From Polychytrium aggregatum (Eukaryota; Chytridiomycota; Chytridiomycetes; Polychytriales), in assembly GCF_025602895.1 (NCBI RefSeq), contig NW_026516208.1:992001-1056000 (forward strand): 64,000 nucleotides of DNA. Reading direction: 5' to 3'. The translations under genes were made by a program, and so were the position numbers. Positions 1-12,281 of the stretch are shown here, in pieces. How positions within the stretch are numbered: position 1 is the first letter of the stretch; every line of letters begins with the position of its first letter. The notes under the pieces are model-generated. The model worked only from the letters and a program-made list of their open reading frames with translations, made no database searches and was not told where the DNA came from.

Positions 1-1183
1 CTGCCATCTGTAGTGAAGTAGTACGGCCGCGTTGCATAGTTGCTCGTGGCGTTGGAGCAGTACGAGTAATCTTCGGTGCAGTTTCCGTTGGCTGTGCCTG
101 CGGTTTGGTTGAAACAGCCATATCGGAAGCAGGTATTGAAGCTTCGGAAGTCAGCCCCAACGATACCCAATCCACCGTTATACTGCGTAGGCGACTGAAC
201 ATCACGAAGGGCCAGCTGCGTCGCCGGCGTGCCTAGTTGAACCATGTTGGGCTCTGGATATACCAGGCCCTGGTCGTGGGTCGCTGTCGAGAGAGTCGCA
301 AGGATGTTGCCTGTCCGGGCATCAACCCATCGGATCTTGCGAGAAGGAGACGGCTCCGCCAAGTCAATGATCTTCCAGCATGGCACAAGATCGCCCGACA
401 CGCTGTCGGCGAAATACAGCTTTTCGGCCGAATAGCCGCTGATCCCCGTGGAGCGATGGAAGGTGTGGGCGCGAGCAAAGGCGAGAGCTTCATCAGCCGA
501 GAGGTCAAAGTCGTCGCCGCTGGCCCTGGCAGCAAGTGTTGACCCCAAGGGCCTATTGTGCTCGCGATGGAGATGATGGCCAATTTCAACGCTTGACCAT
601 TGCCCGGAAGGGCGGTGGAACGAGAAGATGCGTTCGGCGCCATGAACACGGATGCCGTTGATTTGGGGACGAATGCGGATGACGGTGTGCTCGTGAACAT
701 CGGATGTTACCCAGTCATAACTGGAGCCGTGCGTCATGAAGGAGGGGTCGAGGTTCTGAAACACAGGGGACTGCAGGACATGTGTATCAAACTTGTCGAT
801 GGAGAAACCGTCAGCATTCCTGAGGATTCATTGTGGATGGACAGGGAGATGGGCTGGAGATGAGTTGGAGCGAAAGCAGGCAGGCTGTCGAGGAGCAACC
901 AAGGGGAGAGGTGGCTGACTCATGTCAGAGAAGGAAGTTGCGGAGTGGAGAGGATAGCGAAATGGGAGAGGTGTCAATCACTCGGGGGACAAACCATTGC
1001 CAGGTCGGAAGTCCGAGAAGCTCATCTGGTTGGAGCTGTCCTGAAGTGGGGAGGGAGGGTGAGTCGAGCCGGACTGCGAGGTGGACATCAGCCGCGCCAG
1101 CCCTTACTTTTATGGAGGCCAGTCGAGTGGACGAGGGTGGCCAGGGCAGCCAGGACGAGACCAGCAGGCCAGAGTGGGGCCAT
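1..1183 (-). CDS. Secreted FTP-domain protein, metalloprotease-propeptide type (partial)
   Basis: The 3' part lies beyond the left edge. I read exons 1183-1108, 1040-995 and 819-1; the phases fit through GTAAGG and GTTTGT donors. Translation starts MAPLWPAGLVLAALATLVHS, a clear signal peptide. Residues from about 70 to 190 match an FTP domain, the inhibitory propeptide of thermolysin/fungalysin (M4/M36) peptidases: DWVTSDVHEHTVIRIRPQ, then INGIRVHGAERIF, and a PepSY-like end with WVDARTGNIL. Fungalysins are expanded in chytrids. The segment after the propeptide is rich in Cys, Asn and Gly and does not look like the usual fungalysin mature start, and no HExxH is inside the window. It may therefore be an FTP protein of another kind. 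The FTP call is firm; protease activity is inferred. Confidence 0.6.
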
Positions 1184-1719
1184 GCCTGTGAGACTGGACC
1201 AAGGTGAAGGGGGAGACACGGATGAGGACAACGAGCTGGAGAGTGAGGCAGAAGGACGAGCCCGAGAAGGAAAGCTTCTGGAAGGGAGGCTGAGCACGCG
1301 AGCAACCCAATGATTGGTCGGAAGAGGCACAGCTGTGGCGGGCGAAAGCGAAATGGGATTCAAGGGATTGTGTTGTATTGGAAGAGTGCCAGGTCTCGGA
1401 TCAAAATGGGTGCAAAACATGCCGAGCCAGCCAGGGCCAGTCAGGACCAGCCAGGGTCAGCCGCGCGGATGGCCAAGCAAACGACATGCTCAAGAAAACT
1501 GAATGGTCAGAGAAGATTGGTGATCAGGAAGGAATGGCGGGTACCAAGCAGATCCGATGCTATGTCTGCATCAGATTGTGCCAGATCCAGGTTGGGTTCG
1601 CGCCAGATTCATACAATGTCGGTGTCAGGTCCAGGCCAGGTCAGGATGAAAGATGGATGGGCGTGAGCAAGTGCGCATGGAAGCAGACAGCGAGGCAGAC
1701 AGCGAGGCGGATTGCACGA
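1184..1719. other. Intergenic spacer
   Basis: This is the promoter side of the FTP-domain gene and the 3' side of the Cys-rich secreted gene. Open frames here have no protein-like composition. Around 1425-1465 there are short imperfect repeats of the type CAGCCAGGGCCAGTCAGGAC. I see no gene. Confidence 0.5.
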
Positions 1720-3597
1720 TCAGGGCGTGGCCTGGCATGGGTTGTTGGTGTTGGAGACCACAGTCAGTGGTGTTGGGCAATAGGTTCCGGCAGCACAGCT
1801 CTGGCTCTGGGTCATGAATGACCATCCAGCGTTGTTTTGAGCACACTGGTAGAAAGTGTGCGAGAGCCCGTCGGCCCCGGCAGGTCCGCACAGGAACTGG
1901 TTGGTGTTGCAGACGCTGGATCCATATCCAGACACGACGATGCCCCCAGAAGGAACGCATGACTGGTATCCGGCTGGCACGGTGGTGCCGCACCAAGCCG
2001 AGCTCGAGCACGATACGGGAGTGTTCCACTGTCCATAGGCACCGCACGACTGGACGATTTTGTTGGTCAAGCAGAGATACTCGTTGGGCGAGCATGTCGA
2101 GGTCGTGACCGGGGTGGTGCTGCCCTGCTGCGAAGCGCACGGAGGAGTCCACGAGTATCCCGGAGTGCAAGAGGTCGAGGCCAAGCAGGTGAACGGACCC
2201 GTCACGATCGGAGTGGAGACCGAGGTGGTGGCTGAGCAGTAAAAGTACTCGCTGCCGCCGACGCAGTAGTACGATCCAAGCGAGGAGCACAGGGTTCCAG
2301 GAGCAGGGTTGGGGGTGATGCCGCCTTGGCCGGTGCTGATGCAAGGATAGGTGGATGTCACGCCAGCAGCCACATTGCAGTATGTCGAGCTCGGACAGGT
2401 GATGGCACCGACCCAGGCATTGTTCATGCACTGGAGATACTGCTGCGAGTTGGAGCACGTGTAGTAGCCGTTTGTGCAGGCTTGCTGGGACGATGCGATG
2501 GTGAAGGCTGCGAGGACGAGGACGGGACCGTGTGATGTTGTGAGGCGAAGTGGCGATTCGACAGGATTAGCAAACCCGGTGTTCCTTTGTGCATCGTCGA
2601 TACACGCAAGTCATGGACTGGCGACCCCCAGAGTGGATTCCAGAGTGCAGTCCAGGGTGCAGTCCAGAGTGCAGTCGAGCCACAGCGGATCCTGGAAACC
2701 AAACTGCTGCTCTGCATCATCGGCGACCGGCCGGTGCTTCGTCCTGCAAAAACTTACATTCAGCCGACGCCACGTAGCAGGTCTGGCCGTCCGAGGTCTG
2801 AAGGGCGACATGGAAGTAGAGCGGGCCGCCGGTGGTGGGCGGCTGAGGAATATTGACGGCGACAGTTCCCTCGCTGGGGGAGGTGATCCCCGAGTTGATG
2901 AACGAGCTGGGCTCGAACGGATGATGCGAGACACGAATGGGGGAGGTCTCGGTCGGGTCGCTCGACCAGATGTAAATGTCCAGGATCTTTGAGACGAGAG
3001 GGGTGACGGACGTGCTCCAGGAGTACTCGTAGTTGACGGCCTGGATGGAGCCGGATGCGTAAACGATCGAGGAGGTGGCTGGGCCGACAGCGCGGCGGCA
3101 ACAGGAGGTGTGAGGTGTGAAGTGCAGGGGTGAGGTGCAGGGGTGAGGTGCAGGGGTGAGGTGCAGGGGTGAGGTGCAGGGGTGAGGTGCAGGGGTGAGG
3201 TGCAGGGGTGAGGTGCAGGGATGGGCAGAGTCGATGCATCGGTGAGCAGAGTGGTGGCCATACATGTGCGAACATACCAGCCCGCGACTGCACCAATGCA
3301 TGGCTGCACCAATGTGCGATTGCATCGATGCATCTGTTCGCCCTCCGGGCCAAGTCGAGCAGACACTGCACCACAACCAAGCTGCAATTGTCTCAATCGT
3401 CGGCCGCGCCTGTTCTCACACACCCCAAGGACATCCACCACCGCACTCAACTTACAGGTGCTCGCATCGCCCGAGAGATATAGAACAAAGGCAGTGGAGA
3501 CCGTGGGCGAGCAAGGCGCATAGGTCTCGGCGCGAGCCGGTGCAAGCAGCGCCATGGCGAGCAGGACGGAGCAGACCGAGGAGGCGGAGCCGATCAT
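1720..3597 (-). CDS. Secreted Kre9/KNH-like protein with Cys-rich chitin-module-like repeats
   Basis: Three exons, 3597-3456, 3078-2758 and 2507-1720, join in phase through GTAAGT donors to give 416 residues. MIGSASSVCSVLLAMALLAP is a signal peptide. Exon 2 carries a beta-sandwich-like segment (SWSTSVTPLV, DIYIWSSDP, PLYFHVALQTSDG) that resembles the Kre9/KNH N-terminal fold of fungal wall proteins. Exon 3 holds four Cys-rich units, each with the pattern C-x(4-7)-C, a QC or YC, an aromatic, then C-x(5)-C (for example ACTNGYYTC with CPSSTYC; CSPNEYLCL with CSSSAWC). These recall small chitin-binding modules such as CBM19, but I cannot assign a family. There is no GPI signal or membrane segment at the C-terminus, so the product is probably secreted or wall-bound. 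Intron 1 contains a minisatellite. Confidence 0.65.
3122..3219. repeat. 13-bp minisatellite inside intron 1 of the secreted Cys-rich gene
   Basis: About seven head-to-tail copies of GGTGCAGGGGTGA (13 bp), nearly perfect. It lies wholly within intron 1 of the neighbouring minus-strand gene. The intron is still bounded by a GTAAGT donor and a CAG acceptor. Confidence 0.9.
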
Positions 3598-3629
3598 GAT
3601 TCCGCGAGACTGGATGAGGGCGGAATGTG

Positions 3630-3692
3630 AGATATGGGATGCGGGATGTGAGATGCGGGATGCGGGATACGGGATGTGAGATGTGAGATGTG
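3630..3692. repeat. Short GGGATGTGAGAT-type tandem repeat
   Basis: Imperfect 7-8 bp units (GGGATGC, GTGAGAT) in the leader/promoter of the secreted Cys-rich gene. No coding potential. Confidence 0.6.
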
Positions 3693-3770
3693 AGATCGTG
3701 GGATCGGACAGGGCCAGTCGGGTAGTGTCAGGTGGGTAGCGTCCAGCAGGTAGCGTTGGGTGGGTCAAAT

Positions 3771-3914
3771 GGGATGTCGAGCAGATTGCGGGATGTCGAG
3801 CAGATTGCGGGATGTCGAGCAGGTTGCAGGATGCCGAGCAGATTGTGGGATGTCGAGCAGGTTGCAGGATGCCGAGCAGATTGTGGGATGTCGAGCAGGT
3901 TGCAGGATGCCGAG
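3771..3914. repeat. 19-bp minisatellite upstream of the secreted Cys-rich gene
   Basis: Seven or more tandem copies of a 19-bp unit, consensus GATGTCGAGCAGATTGCGG, with alternating variants (ATTGTGG, GTTGCAG, GATGCCGAG). It sits between the likely TATA element and the start codon of the minus-strand gene, so it may be transcribed as 5' leader. Confidence 0.9.
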
Positions 3915-3933
3915 TCCGAGGTCGCTGCAAGGG

Positions 3934-3940
3934 TTTTATA
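3934..3940 (-). promoter_or_regulatory. Candidate TATA box
   Basis: TATAAAA on the minus strand in the context GCTATAAAACCC, about 340 bp upstream of the start codon at 3597. The distance implies a long leader that includes the 19-bp repeats. Confidence 0.4.
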
Positions 3941-3960
3941 GCTGCAGCCGAGTGCCAGTC

Positions 3961-4018
3961 CGCATCAACCGCATCAACCGCATCAATCGCATCAATCGCA
4001 TCAATCGCATCAATCGCA
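3961..4018. repeat. 9-bp CGCATCAAY tandem repeat
   Basis: Six or so copies of CGCATCAAC/CGCATCAAT. It lies just upstream of the candidate TATA box of the secreted Cys-rich gene. Confidence 0.8.
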
Positions 4019-5291
4019 GCAGTCACAGCAGTTGTCTCGGGACGATCGCCGACATGCTCCGCATCGATGGTCCAGAGTCGGCGGGAGCCAGCCACCAACA
4101 ACAACATCAACAACAACAAAGACGCATGACGCCGAGAGTTGGCATTGAGCGGCCACCATCGAGCGGCCACCAGCGAGCCAACTCACGAGGGACAATGAGG
4201 TGGCTCGAGGCATCAGGTGGTGGTGGACAGCTTGGTCCCTGGCCAGGGTGCTGCGGTGGAGCCTCGATGGCTGTGATCTGTGATCTGTGGTGTGTGATCT
4301 GTGATCTGCGATCTGTGGTGTGTGGTATTATCAACAGTGGCTGCATCCTTGGCAATGCTCTGTTGTCGACTTGCGACTGTCGATTTCCGGGCACTGTCGG
4401 CATCGCCTGCCTGCTTGAGACGGAGTGCCAAACGGGCGACAGAAGCACAGCGGCGGGCTGGCTTTGTGGATCCGGTCCCTGAGACCAACGACCCTGGTGT
4501 TGGTTGTTGGGCCAGACCCCCAACAACCCGCCATCGAGTCGCCGTGGGGGTGCATGGCGGGAGGTGCTGTGGTGTGTGTTGTGGTGTGGTGTGTTTTGCT
4601 GTGTTGTGCTGTGGTGTGTGAATTGCTTTGCATGATAGTGCTTCATGACTGAGATGCTCTCGGTGTTGATCCATGCAGTGAGGGAACATCATTTGGCTCC
4701 ATGCGGCGAGGGAACATCATTTGGTTTCATCAACCGGATCCTGAGCATCCGGCCTGTTTCGAGAGTGCATCGTCGTTTCAGTCGCACTCGCTCGCCAGCT
4801 GCCTCCACGTTGTGGTCATGGTTCAGGAGTATCCATCGGAAGTGCTTGCCACTTCCTTTGTCAATTCTCTCGACATCCCAACAGCCAAAGGCATTCTGTC
4901 ACCGCGGATCATACTACCGGACACCACGAGTCCTCCCAGCGAGTTGCCATCGCATCGATGAACGTGGTGTATAGACATTGTGGTGTATTCATGATCCAGA
5001 TGCTCTGGACGTCGACAGGGGACCCTCCCTTTTGAGCGCTTTCGAATGTTTAAAAAAAATACAAATGTAGGCACGTGAAGATATCCAAGGAAGAGTTGCT
5101 CAATTCAAGATTGATCTGTATCGCTGTTTGTGGCAACGATGCAAGTTGATCTTTGTGTTTTGGACCAACCGACGCATATGCTTTGCCCATGGTTCGGTGA
5201 TTGCTTGGTTCATCGAAAGGGAGAGCGGGTGGGCCAGCTGGATTCGGCTCTGTCGAAAATGGACGCCTTTCGTATTTGTAGGCACAGCCCT
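4019..5291. other. Intergenic spacer with low-complexity stretches
   Basis: I find no supported gene. The stretch holds a GTGATCTGTGATCTGTGGT-type repeat near 4270-4325, a TG-rich run near 4560-4620, and a direct repeat of GAGGGAACATCATTTGG near 4680-4725. Its right end is the 3' flank of the coiled-coil gene. Confidence 0.5.
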
Positions 5292-7245
5292 CTACTTTAG
5301 CATCCTGACAGAATCCAGCGTGGCCACCAGGAACTTCACTAGCGACAGATTCTCGGCTCGAAGCTCTGGATGATGGATTGACGTTTGGTGTTAGCAATCT
5401 GCAAACAGGACTTGGTCCCAACAATCTCGACTATTGCGACCCTTCATCGCCACGATGCCGATTTCTACTGCTGTTTTCGGCCAAGGGGTGCATGGCGCTT
5501 GTCGGACTGATACTCACTTTCGAGCTCGCTGCTCTCGGCCATTTCCCTGTGCTTCTGTCGCAGCTCCATTGCCAAGTTGAGCGATTCCTGCGGCAGCTCG
5601 CTCGGCAACGACTTGAGCAGATCCTCGGCACTATGGTGGCGCCGGTGAAGATGCGAAGAAGAGCTCTTTGACTTGAGTCTCGGCAGGCCGTACCGATCTT
5701 CGATACTCCTTCGTTCACTGTCTGCTCCGGCAAGCTCGCCGGCGAGGCTGTTGTCGGAGCGCAAAAGCTGGGTCGAGAGATAGTTGCATTCCTGCTCGAG
5801 CTGCTCCTTCTCCATCACCAAGGTGTTGACTGCATCGCGCAATCGCTCAATTTCCTCGGCCTCGGTCCTGGCTGATTCGCTAGAATTGAGTGCTCGTTCG
5901 TGGTCGAGAGCCTCCTGCATCTTCTGCAGATCGCGTGTCAGCTTTCAAGTCGAGCAAACCACGAAAGAAACACAGAGGGTCAAAGGTTAGCAAACATACC
6001 CCGTCGACCCAATCCGCTTCAGCCTCAGACAGTTGCGCCACCGAGTCTGGACATCGAGCTGCTCAGCCCCGCCCGATCGCTGGCCAAAGGTCGGCTGCGA
6101 TCATGATTTCCCCCCGCCAACTCACCTTCTCGTTATGCAGACGCAGGTTGTTGAGCATCAGTGTCTTTGGCGCTCGCTCCTCGAGCTCGTGGTTCAAGGC
6201 AATCTGGGCCTCCTTGGTGTTGGCATTGACTGCCCGGAGCTCATGGATCGTTTTCTCAAGACCCTTCCGCTTGGTCTCCCAAGTCTCCTTGTCGGCGGTG
6301 TACGAGGCATCGAGGCTATTGTAGGCGTCGTTGAGCTTCCGCACCTCCTTGTCCTTCTGGACGAGTTTGGTCTTGAGGCCGATGATTTGCTCTTCCAGGT
6401 CGCCGATTTTGGTGAGCTGGTCGGTTGACGATACGTCTTGGCTCGTGGAGAGCTGTCGATATTTCTGCAAAGCCACCACAGTCAATCGTAGCGACGGTCA
6501 GAAGGGTTTGCCGACGCAGACAGCAGCGTATGTCTGTGGGGCTGGATGCCGGTCATCGGGAGGTGGCTATCTCCGTGACCGAGAGAAATGCCAGGGAAAG
6601 CTTGCCCTCTCTTTGGGATCAAAGTGGGGGCGGGGGCCTCACCTGTCGCCATTCCTCTGCAAGTGTCTGGGCGAGCTTGGCTTGCTCTCTCTGCTCTTCG
6701 ATTTCTTTCAGGAGCTGCGGTGCGCACAGAGGGCCACAGAGTTCGATGGGACGGGGAGGGTGGAGGTTGGCGTTAGGACCAGCACCGACGGATGAATCCT
6801 CGGCGTCTCACATCGGCTCCAGGTTCGCCATGGGCTCGTGGGACGTCGTACCTCGCTTTTCTCAACTTCGAGGTCGGCAATGCTCTTTCTCATCTGCAGC
6901 TCGTCCCGCGATCGGCTGGCATCGTCGTCATCGTCCGGGACGGGTGTTGCGCTCTGGGAGCGGTAGAGGCCCGAGGGACGCCGGCCAGGGCTCTGAACTC
7001 CACAGAGGTTGCAAGCAGGGCGGTGGTCAGGATGGGATGGCTTCGATCGGTCAAAGTTTCGGCCAACGCCAAGACTCTGGATCAAGCAGAAGACCAACAC
7101 ACAGCTTCCAAGCCACCAGGGCTGGACAGCATCGCTTCGGAAAATCGCTTTGGTCTACCTGCACTCTAGTGGAGCGAGTTCGCCGGACCGGGATAGGCTC
7201 GGCGACGTTGTTCTCGAGATAGACGGGATCCTCTTCGGCGGGCAT
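5292..7245 (-). CDS. Coiled-coil protein, function not recognised
   Basis: Six exons, all phase-consistent: 7245-7159, 6992-6852, 6714-6643, 6464-6126, 5941-5518 and 5365-5292, giving 378 residues. The N-terminus is polar with an Asp run (PVPDDDDDASRSRDE). From about residue 60 to 260 the chain is an almost continuous heptad-type coiled coil (KSELLKEIEEQREQAKLAQT; EEQIIGLKTKLVQKDKEVRK; EAEEIERLRDAVNTLVMEKE). A Ser/His-rich patch follows (KSKSSSSHLHRRHHS), then a short helical end, LRAENLSLVKFLVATLDSV. There is no signal peptide or membrane segment. The build suggests a cytoskeletal, centrosomal or Golgi tether/adaptor protein, but I cannot name the family. The first junction (GTAGAC donor) is the least certain. 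Confidence 0.65.
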
Positions 7246-7590
7246 TGTCGGGCAATGGACTGGCGAGAGGGGAGGCGAGCTGACGGGAGACAACGACGGG
7301 CGACAGCGACGGGACGAGCGACGGAAGAAGAGGGATACTTGAGGGGAACGAGCGCCCGCACCAAGTGAAAAAACGGCCATGCCCCAGAAACCCGCCCAAC
7401 CCACCGGGTCGCACAACGCGGTGGCAGCGCCGGTGGCAATGCAGTCTCAAAAATCTATTTTCAACGACAACGCCCCTCTGACAACACAGGCGGGATGAAC
7501 GATCTGCCAGGCCGCCGGTGGTATGGACAAGGGTGAGCGTTTCAGCGGGTGGTAGCAGAGGGCAGGAAGAATCGCAGCTGGGGTATTGGC

Positions 7591-9080
7591 TCACACACAG
7601 TCTGTCTCTGCGGGCGAGACAGATACATGTCGATGCCGGTGTCGATAGGCAAAGAACTGGATAAAGATCTGGGCGGAGGAGGTGCATGGCGGCGTTAGCT
7701 CTGTTGCAGCTGATGCGGCATCAGCATCGCCATCAGCATTGGCATCGCCATCGACATCGACAACTTACAATTCCATCAAAGAGCAGCGTTCCGGCGCTGC
7801 CGAGGAGCCAAGGCACATTGCGGGCAAGGTACTCGGGCTCGAGCGAAACCAGGAGAATCGACATGCAGTACGTGACGTTGCCGACGGTGCTGAAGAGGAA
7901 CATGAGGAGGGAGAGACCCTCGCATGACTTGTTTCTGAAGTTCTCGACGATCTGGGGTATCCGAGAGAGAACTGCGAGAGACACTGGGGGTCAGCCGTTT
8001 CCTGTGCATAGCACAAAGGCAGATCGCTCGGCGGTGTGCACACAGATGGAAGAACTGCCGCAAAGATTGCCGAGCGCATACCATAGAGAATGGCAGAAAG
8101 ATAGCCCATGAGGTTGGCCATATACAGGGTATCCTCCGGAATGTCTTCCAGTATCGACGACTGGGACAGGAGGCAGAGACGCTTGGGTCAGAAGGGCTGA
8201 AGAAAGCCGACAAAAGCTCTCGTTGGGCCGAGTTTGCTGTGCAAGCCAGCATCCACGGCGGCTTCCGTGCTGCATCGCTCACCTCAAAGACCCTGCCGGA
8301 AATCGCTGATCCCGGAGTCGCAGCCGACTGAGACAAAAACACCAGGCCCGTCAAGACAATAGCGGTCCGAGTGGCAGCGGCAGCAGCATGGCTCCCGGAT
8401 GGCACCGATGGATTGTTGGTCTGGTAATTCGGATGGGGCTGCTCAGGAGCCTCTGCCAGCAGCCGAGTGCGGTCGTCCACAGCAGCGTCGGCTGAGACCA
8501 AAACGGGGTTGCTGACAGGACGGTAGCGGACGTACTGCCAGAGGAGGATGACGTCCATGAACAGGTAATAGATGGCCAACCCGTACTAGCGGAGGGAAAT
8601 CGGCGAGAATAAGCATATGGGCGATAGTCCTCCTGTGAGTGGCTGTGAGTGGCTGTGCGTCCGGCCGACGCTGCCATTGCCGTTGAGAAAGCGTCCATAC
8701 CACGGTCAGGATGAGTTTGTTCATCAGCGAGCCGATCAGACTAAACAAATCGCCGAGCATCCAGATGATGACGAACATCAGCGAAAGCCCCTGCGTCGAT
8801 TTCCGGCAGTAGTTTTCCCAGATTTGTCTAGCGTTGGGGAGGAGAGCGTCAATGAGGACATCTGGGAAGACGGAGCGAGCAACCACAAGCCGAACAAGAC
8901 TAGAGCGGCGTGGGCAAGCGATTCGGACACGGCTCTCTGCAAACTCATCGACAGCAGCAGCAGCAGAGCCGGAGGATAAAGACGGCAGGAGACGTACGGA
9001 GTGTAGACGACGACCCAGCAGCTGACGGAGATGGCACCGGCGATGGACGCGGCAAGCGGGACTTGTTCCTGAGAGATCAT
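7591..9080 (-). CDS. PQ-loop repeat transporter (vacuolar/lysosomal basic amino acid type)
   Basis: Six exons, 9080-8998, 8827-8701, 8585-8283, 8160-8082, 7971-7769 and 7668-7591, join in phase to 290 residues. Two PQ-loop motifs are exact: YTPQIWENYCRKSTQGLS (Pro-Gln at residues 28-29) and RIPQIVENFRNKSCEGLS (203-204). Each is followed by the family's conserved hydrophobic helices (WMLGDLFSLIGSLM; FSTVGNVTYCMSILL). The pattern is that of seven-helix Ypq1-3/PQLC2 proteins, which export Lys and Arg from the vacuole or lysosome. A hydrophilic loop near residues 95-140 separates the two halves. The last exon, IFIQFFAYRHRHRH, fits the final helix followed by a short basic tail. Substrate is inferred from the family. 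Confidence 0.85.
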
Positions 9081-9869
9081 GGCGGACGGGGCGGACGGGC
9101 GGAGGCTGAACCGGATGCAAATGGGGCCTTGGGCTTGGCTCTTGGCTTTGGATGCGGATGCGGGGATATGTACTTGGGGGACTGGGACTGGGACTGGGTT
9201 GGGACTGGGATGTGAGCCAGATGCCGTTTTAAATCGGGGGAGGGGTCTTGGATTGAGCGATGGAGTTGGACAGAGGCGCTGGACTCGGCGGTTTTGTCCT
9301 GGGACTCGAAAAAAGATGCGATGGGCGGATCTCGCCCTGGGTCGCACACATCTCGATGCTTGCTGGCCAGACAAGGCGGGCAGAACGAGATGCTGCGCAT
9401 CAGCTGGGGCGATAGTGCATGCGGCACTTGCCGGGGCGGTGGATGGGACGCCGTATCGCAATTTGGCCATCGGTCAACAAAAAAGCCGGCTGTCCTGTTG
9501 TTATTGGGTCCAGCGTATCTCGTCCCGACACGCTGGGCGATTGCATTCTGGTGACCCATCCCATCGCACAGATCCGCAGCAACACAGGATCCAGCCGTGG
9601 GGCAACCCGATTCACAATAGTGAGTATATTGAGTAGGAATCCAAAAACATACACCGGATCAGTGCGGCAGGCGGGGCAAAGGAGGAATGATATGATGGAC
9701 TTTGCCAGGGCGCACACACAGCCAGTGAGAGGTCATACAGCTCGTGCAGGGCGGACGGACGGTGCAATCAAGACATGGTACATGAAGGGGTTATGTGATA
9801 GAGGAGTGGGTTGCCGAGAAATGGCGGCGCGGGAAGGGGCAGGAGCGCCACGACAGTAGTCCAAGGTAT
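9081..9869. other. Intergenic spacer
   Basis: This is the 5' flank of the PQ-loop gene and the 3' flank of the dioxygenase gene. It contains GACTGGGACTGGG-type repeats near 9179-9212. No coding sequence is supported. Confidence 0.5.
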
Positions 9870-11285
<1,416 letters not shown>

Positions 11286-11387
11286 TGCGAGCAAAGATCG
11301 AGACTGGGAGGCTGGTCAGCGAGCGGAAGAGTCGAGAGCAAGCAGAGCTGGTGATGTCGGCAGTTGAATCCGGGAGGAGGACCAGGG

Positions 11388-11394
11388 ATTTATA
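11388..11394 (-). promoter_or_regulatory. Candidate TATA box of the dioxygenase gene
   Basis: TATAAAT on the minus strand (GGGCTATAAATCCC), about 103 bp upstream of the start codon at 11285. This is a typical position for a TATA-type fungal promoter. Confidence 0.5.
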
Positions 11395-12281
11395 GCCCAG
11401 CGACGGCGGCTGGTGCCGGAACAGGGCTGGTGACGAGCGGTGTAACGATCGGAGAGGGCGAAGGGAAAGGTTGGGTGTTTTGCCTCATCTGCCGCACACC
11501 AACAAACACGGGCAGAAGAGCCGCCCGGCGCCAGTTCTGCCTGGGATCAAGGTGAGTCACCTGGGCGGGGCACAGGCGAGGCAGGCGAGGCAGGCGAGGG
11601 CAGGCGAGAGGCGGCGAGAGGCGGCCGAGACCCAGCGAGGCGATGGCGACCACCCCGCCGCGCTTGTCTCGCCGCGCCACCTGCCCGCCGCATGTGTGTG
11701 TGTGTGGAGAGGCGAGACCAAACGAGGCCAGGCGAGATGCAGGGCGAGATGGAGGCGACATCCCTCCCGGCACGGCACGCAGTCTCGAATGATCGAGAAA
11801 GGTGTCAGCAATCATCCGGCATTGCCAGCCAGCGATTCAGCACATCAACATCAGCAGCAACATCAGCATCAGCATCAGCAGCAGCATCAGCATCGGCAAT
11901 ACCGGTGCCCACTTCCCCCCAACACGGTGCCCATCCGTCCACCAACCCCCCCCTCTGAGTCATTCATCGGTCGATGATTCACCCGGCATCGTCGCTATCT
12001 AGCCTCAACTTTGCCCACCACCCGGCGAGACGCATGTTCCCGGCCCGATCCCGGCAAAACTCCTCGGGGTCTCCTGCCGCCTCCCCCCACACCCAGTGAG
12101 CGATCATGCGCGTCGGTCTTCGTGGGGCCCATCGAACACAGGTTTGCCGCTCCGCCCGTCATCGCCATGCGTTCTTCTCATGCTCCAGTTGCAAGTACTT
12201 GTCCCATCGGTGGATCGGTATATTCAGAGCTCTGGCTGTTTCCAGACACCGCGCCGAACAGAGTCGCAGCGCAATGCGCTT
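11395..12281. other. Intergenic spacer with GGCGAG and CATCAG repeats
   Basis: No gene is supported. The stretch contains GGCGAGGCAGGCGAGG repeats near 11570-11640 and an interrupted AGCATCAGCAGCAAC tandem repeat near 11845-11900. Confidence 0.5.

Noticed and set aside
3771-3914. CRISPR-like array
   Set aside because: Units are contiguous with no unique spacers, and the genome is eukaryotic. It is a minisatellite, as is 58674-58866.
2611-4170. Long minus-strand open frame over the minisatellites
   Set aside because: It runs through tandem repeats and over introns and exons of the secreted-protein gene in another frame. Its composition (repeated Ala-Ile-Asp, His-Pro-Cys-Thr-Ser) comes from the repeats.
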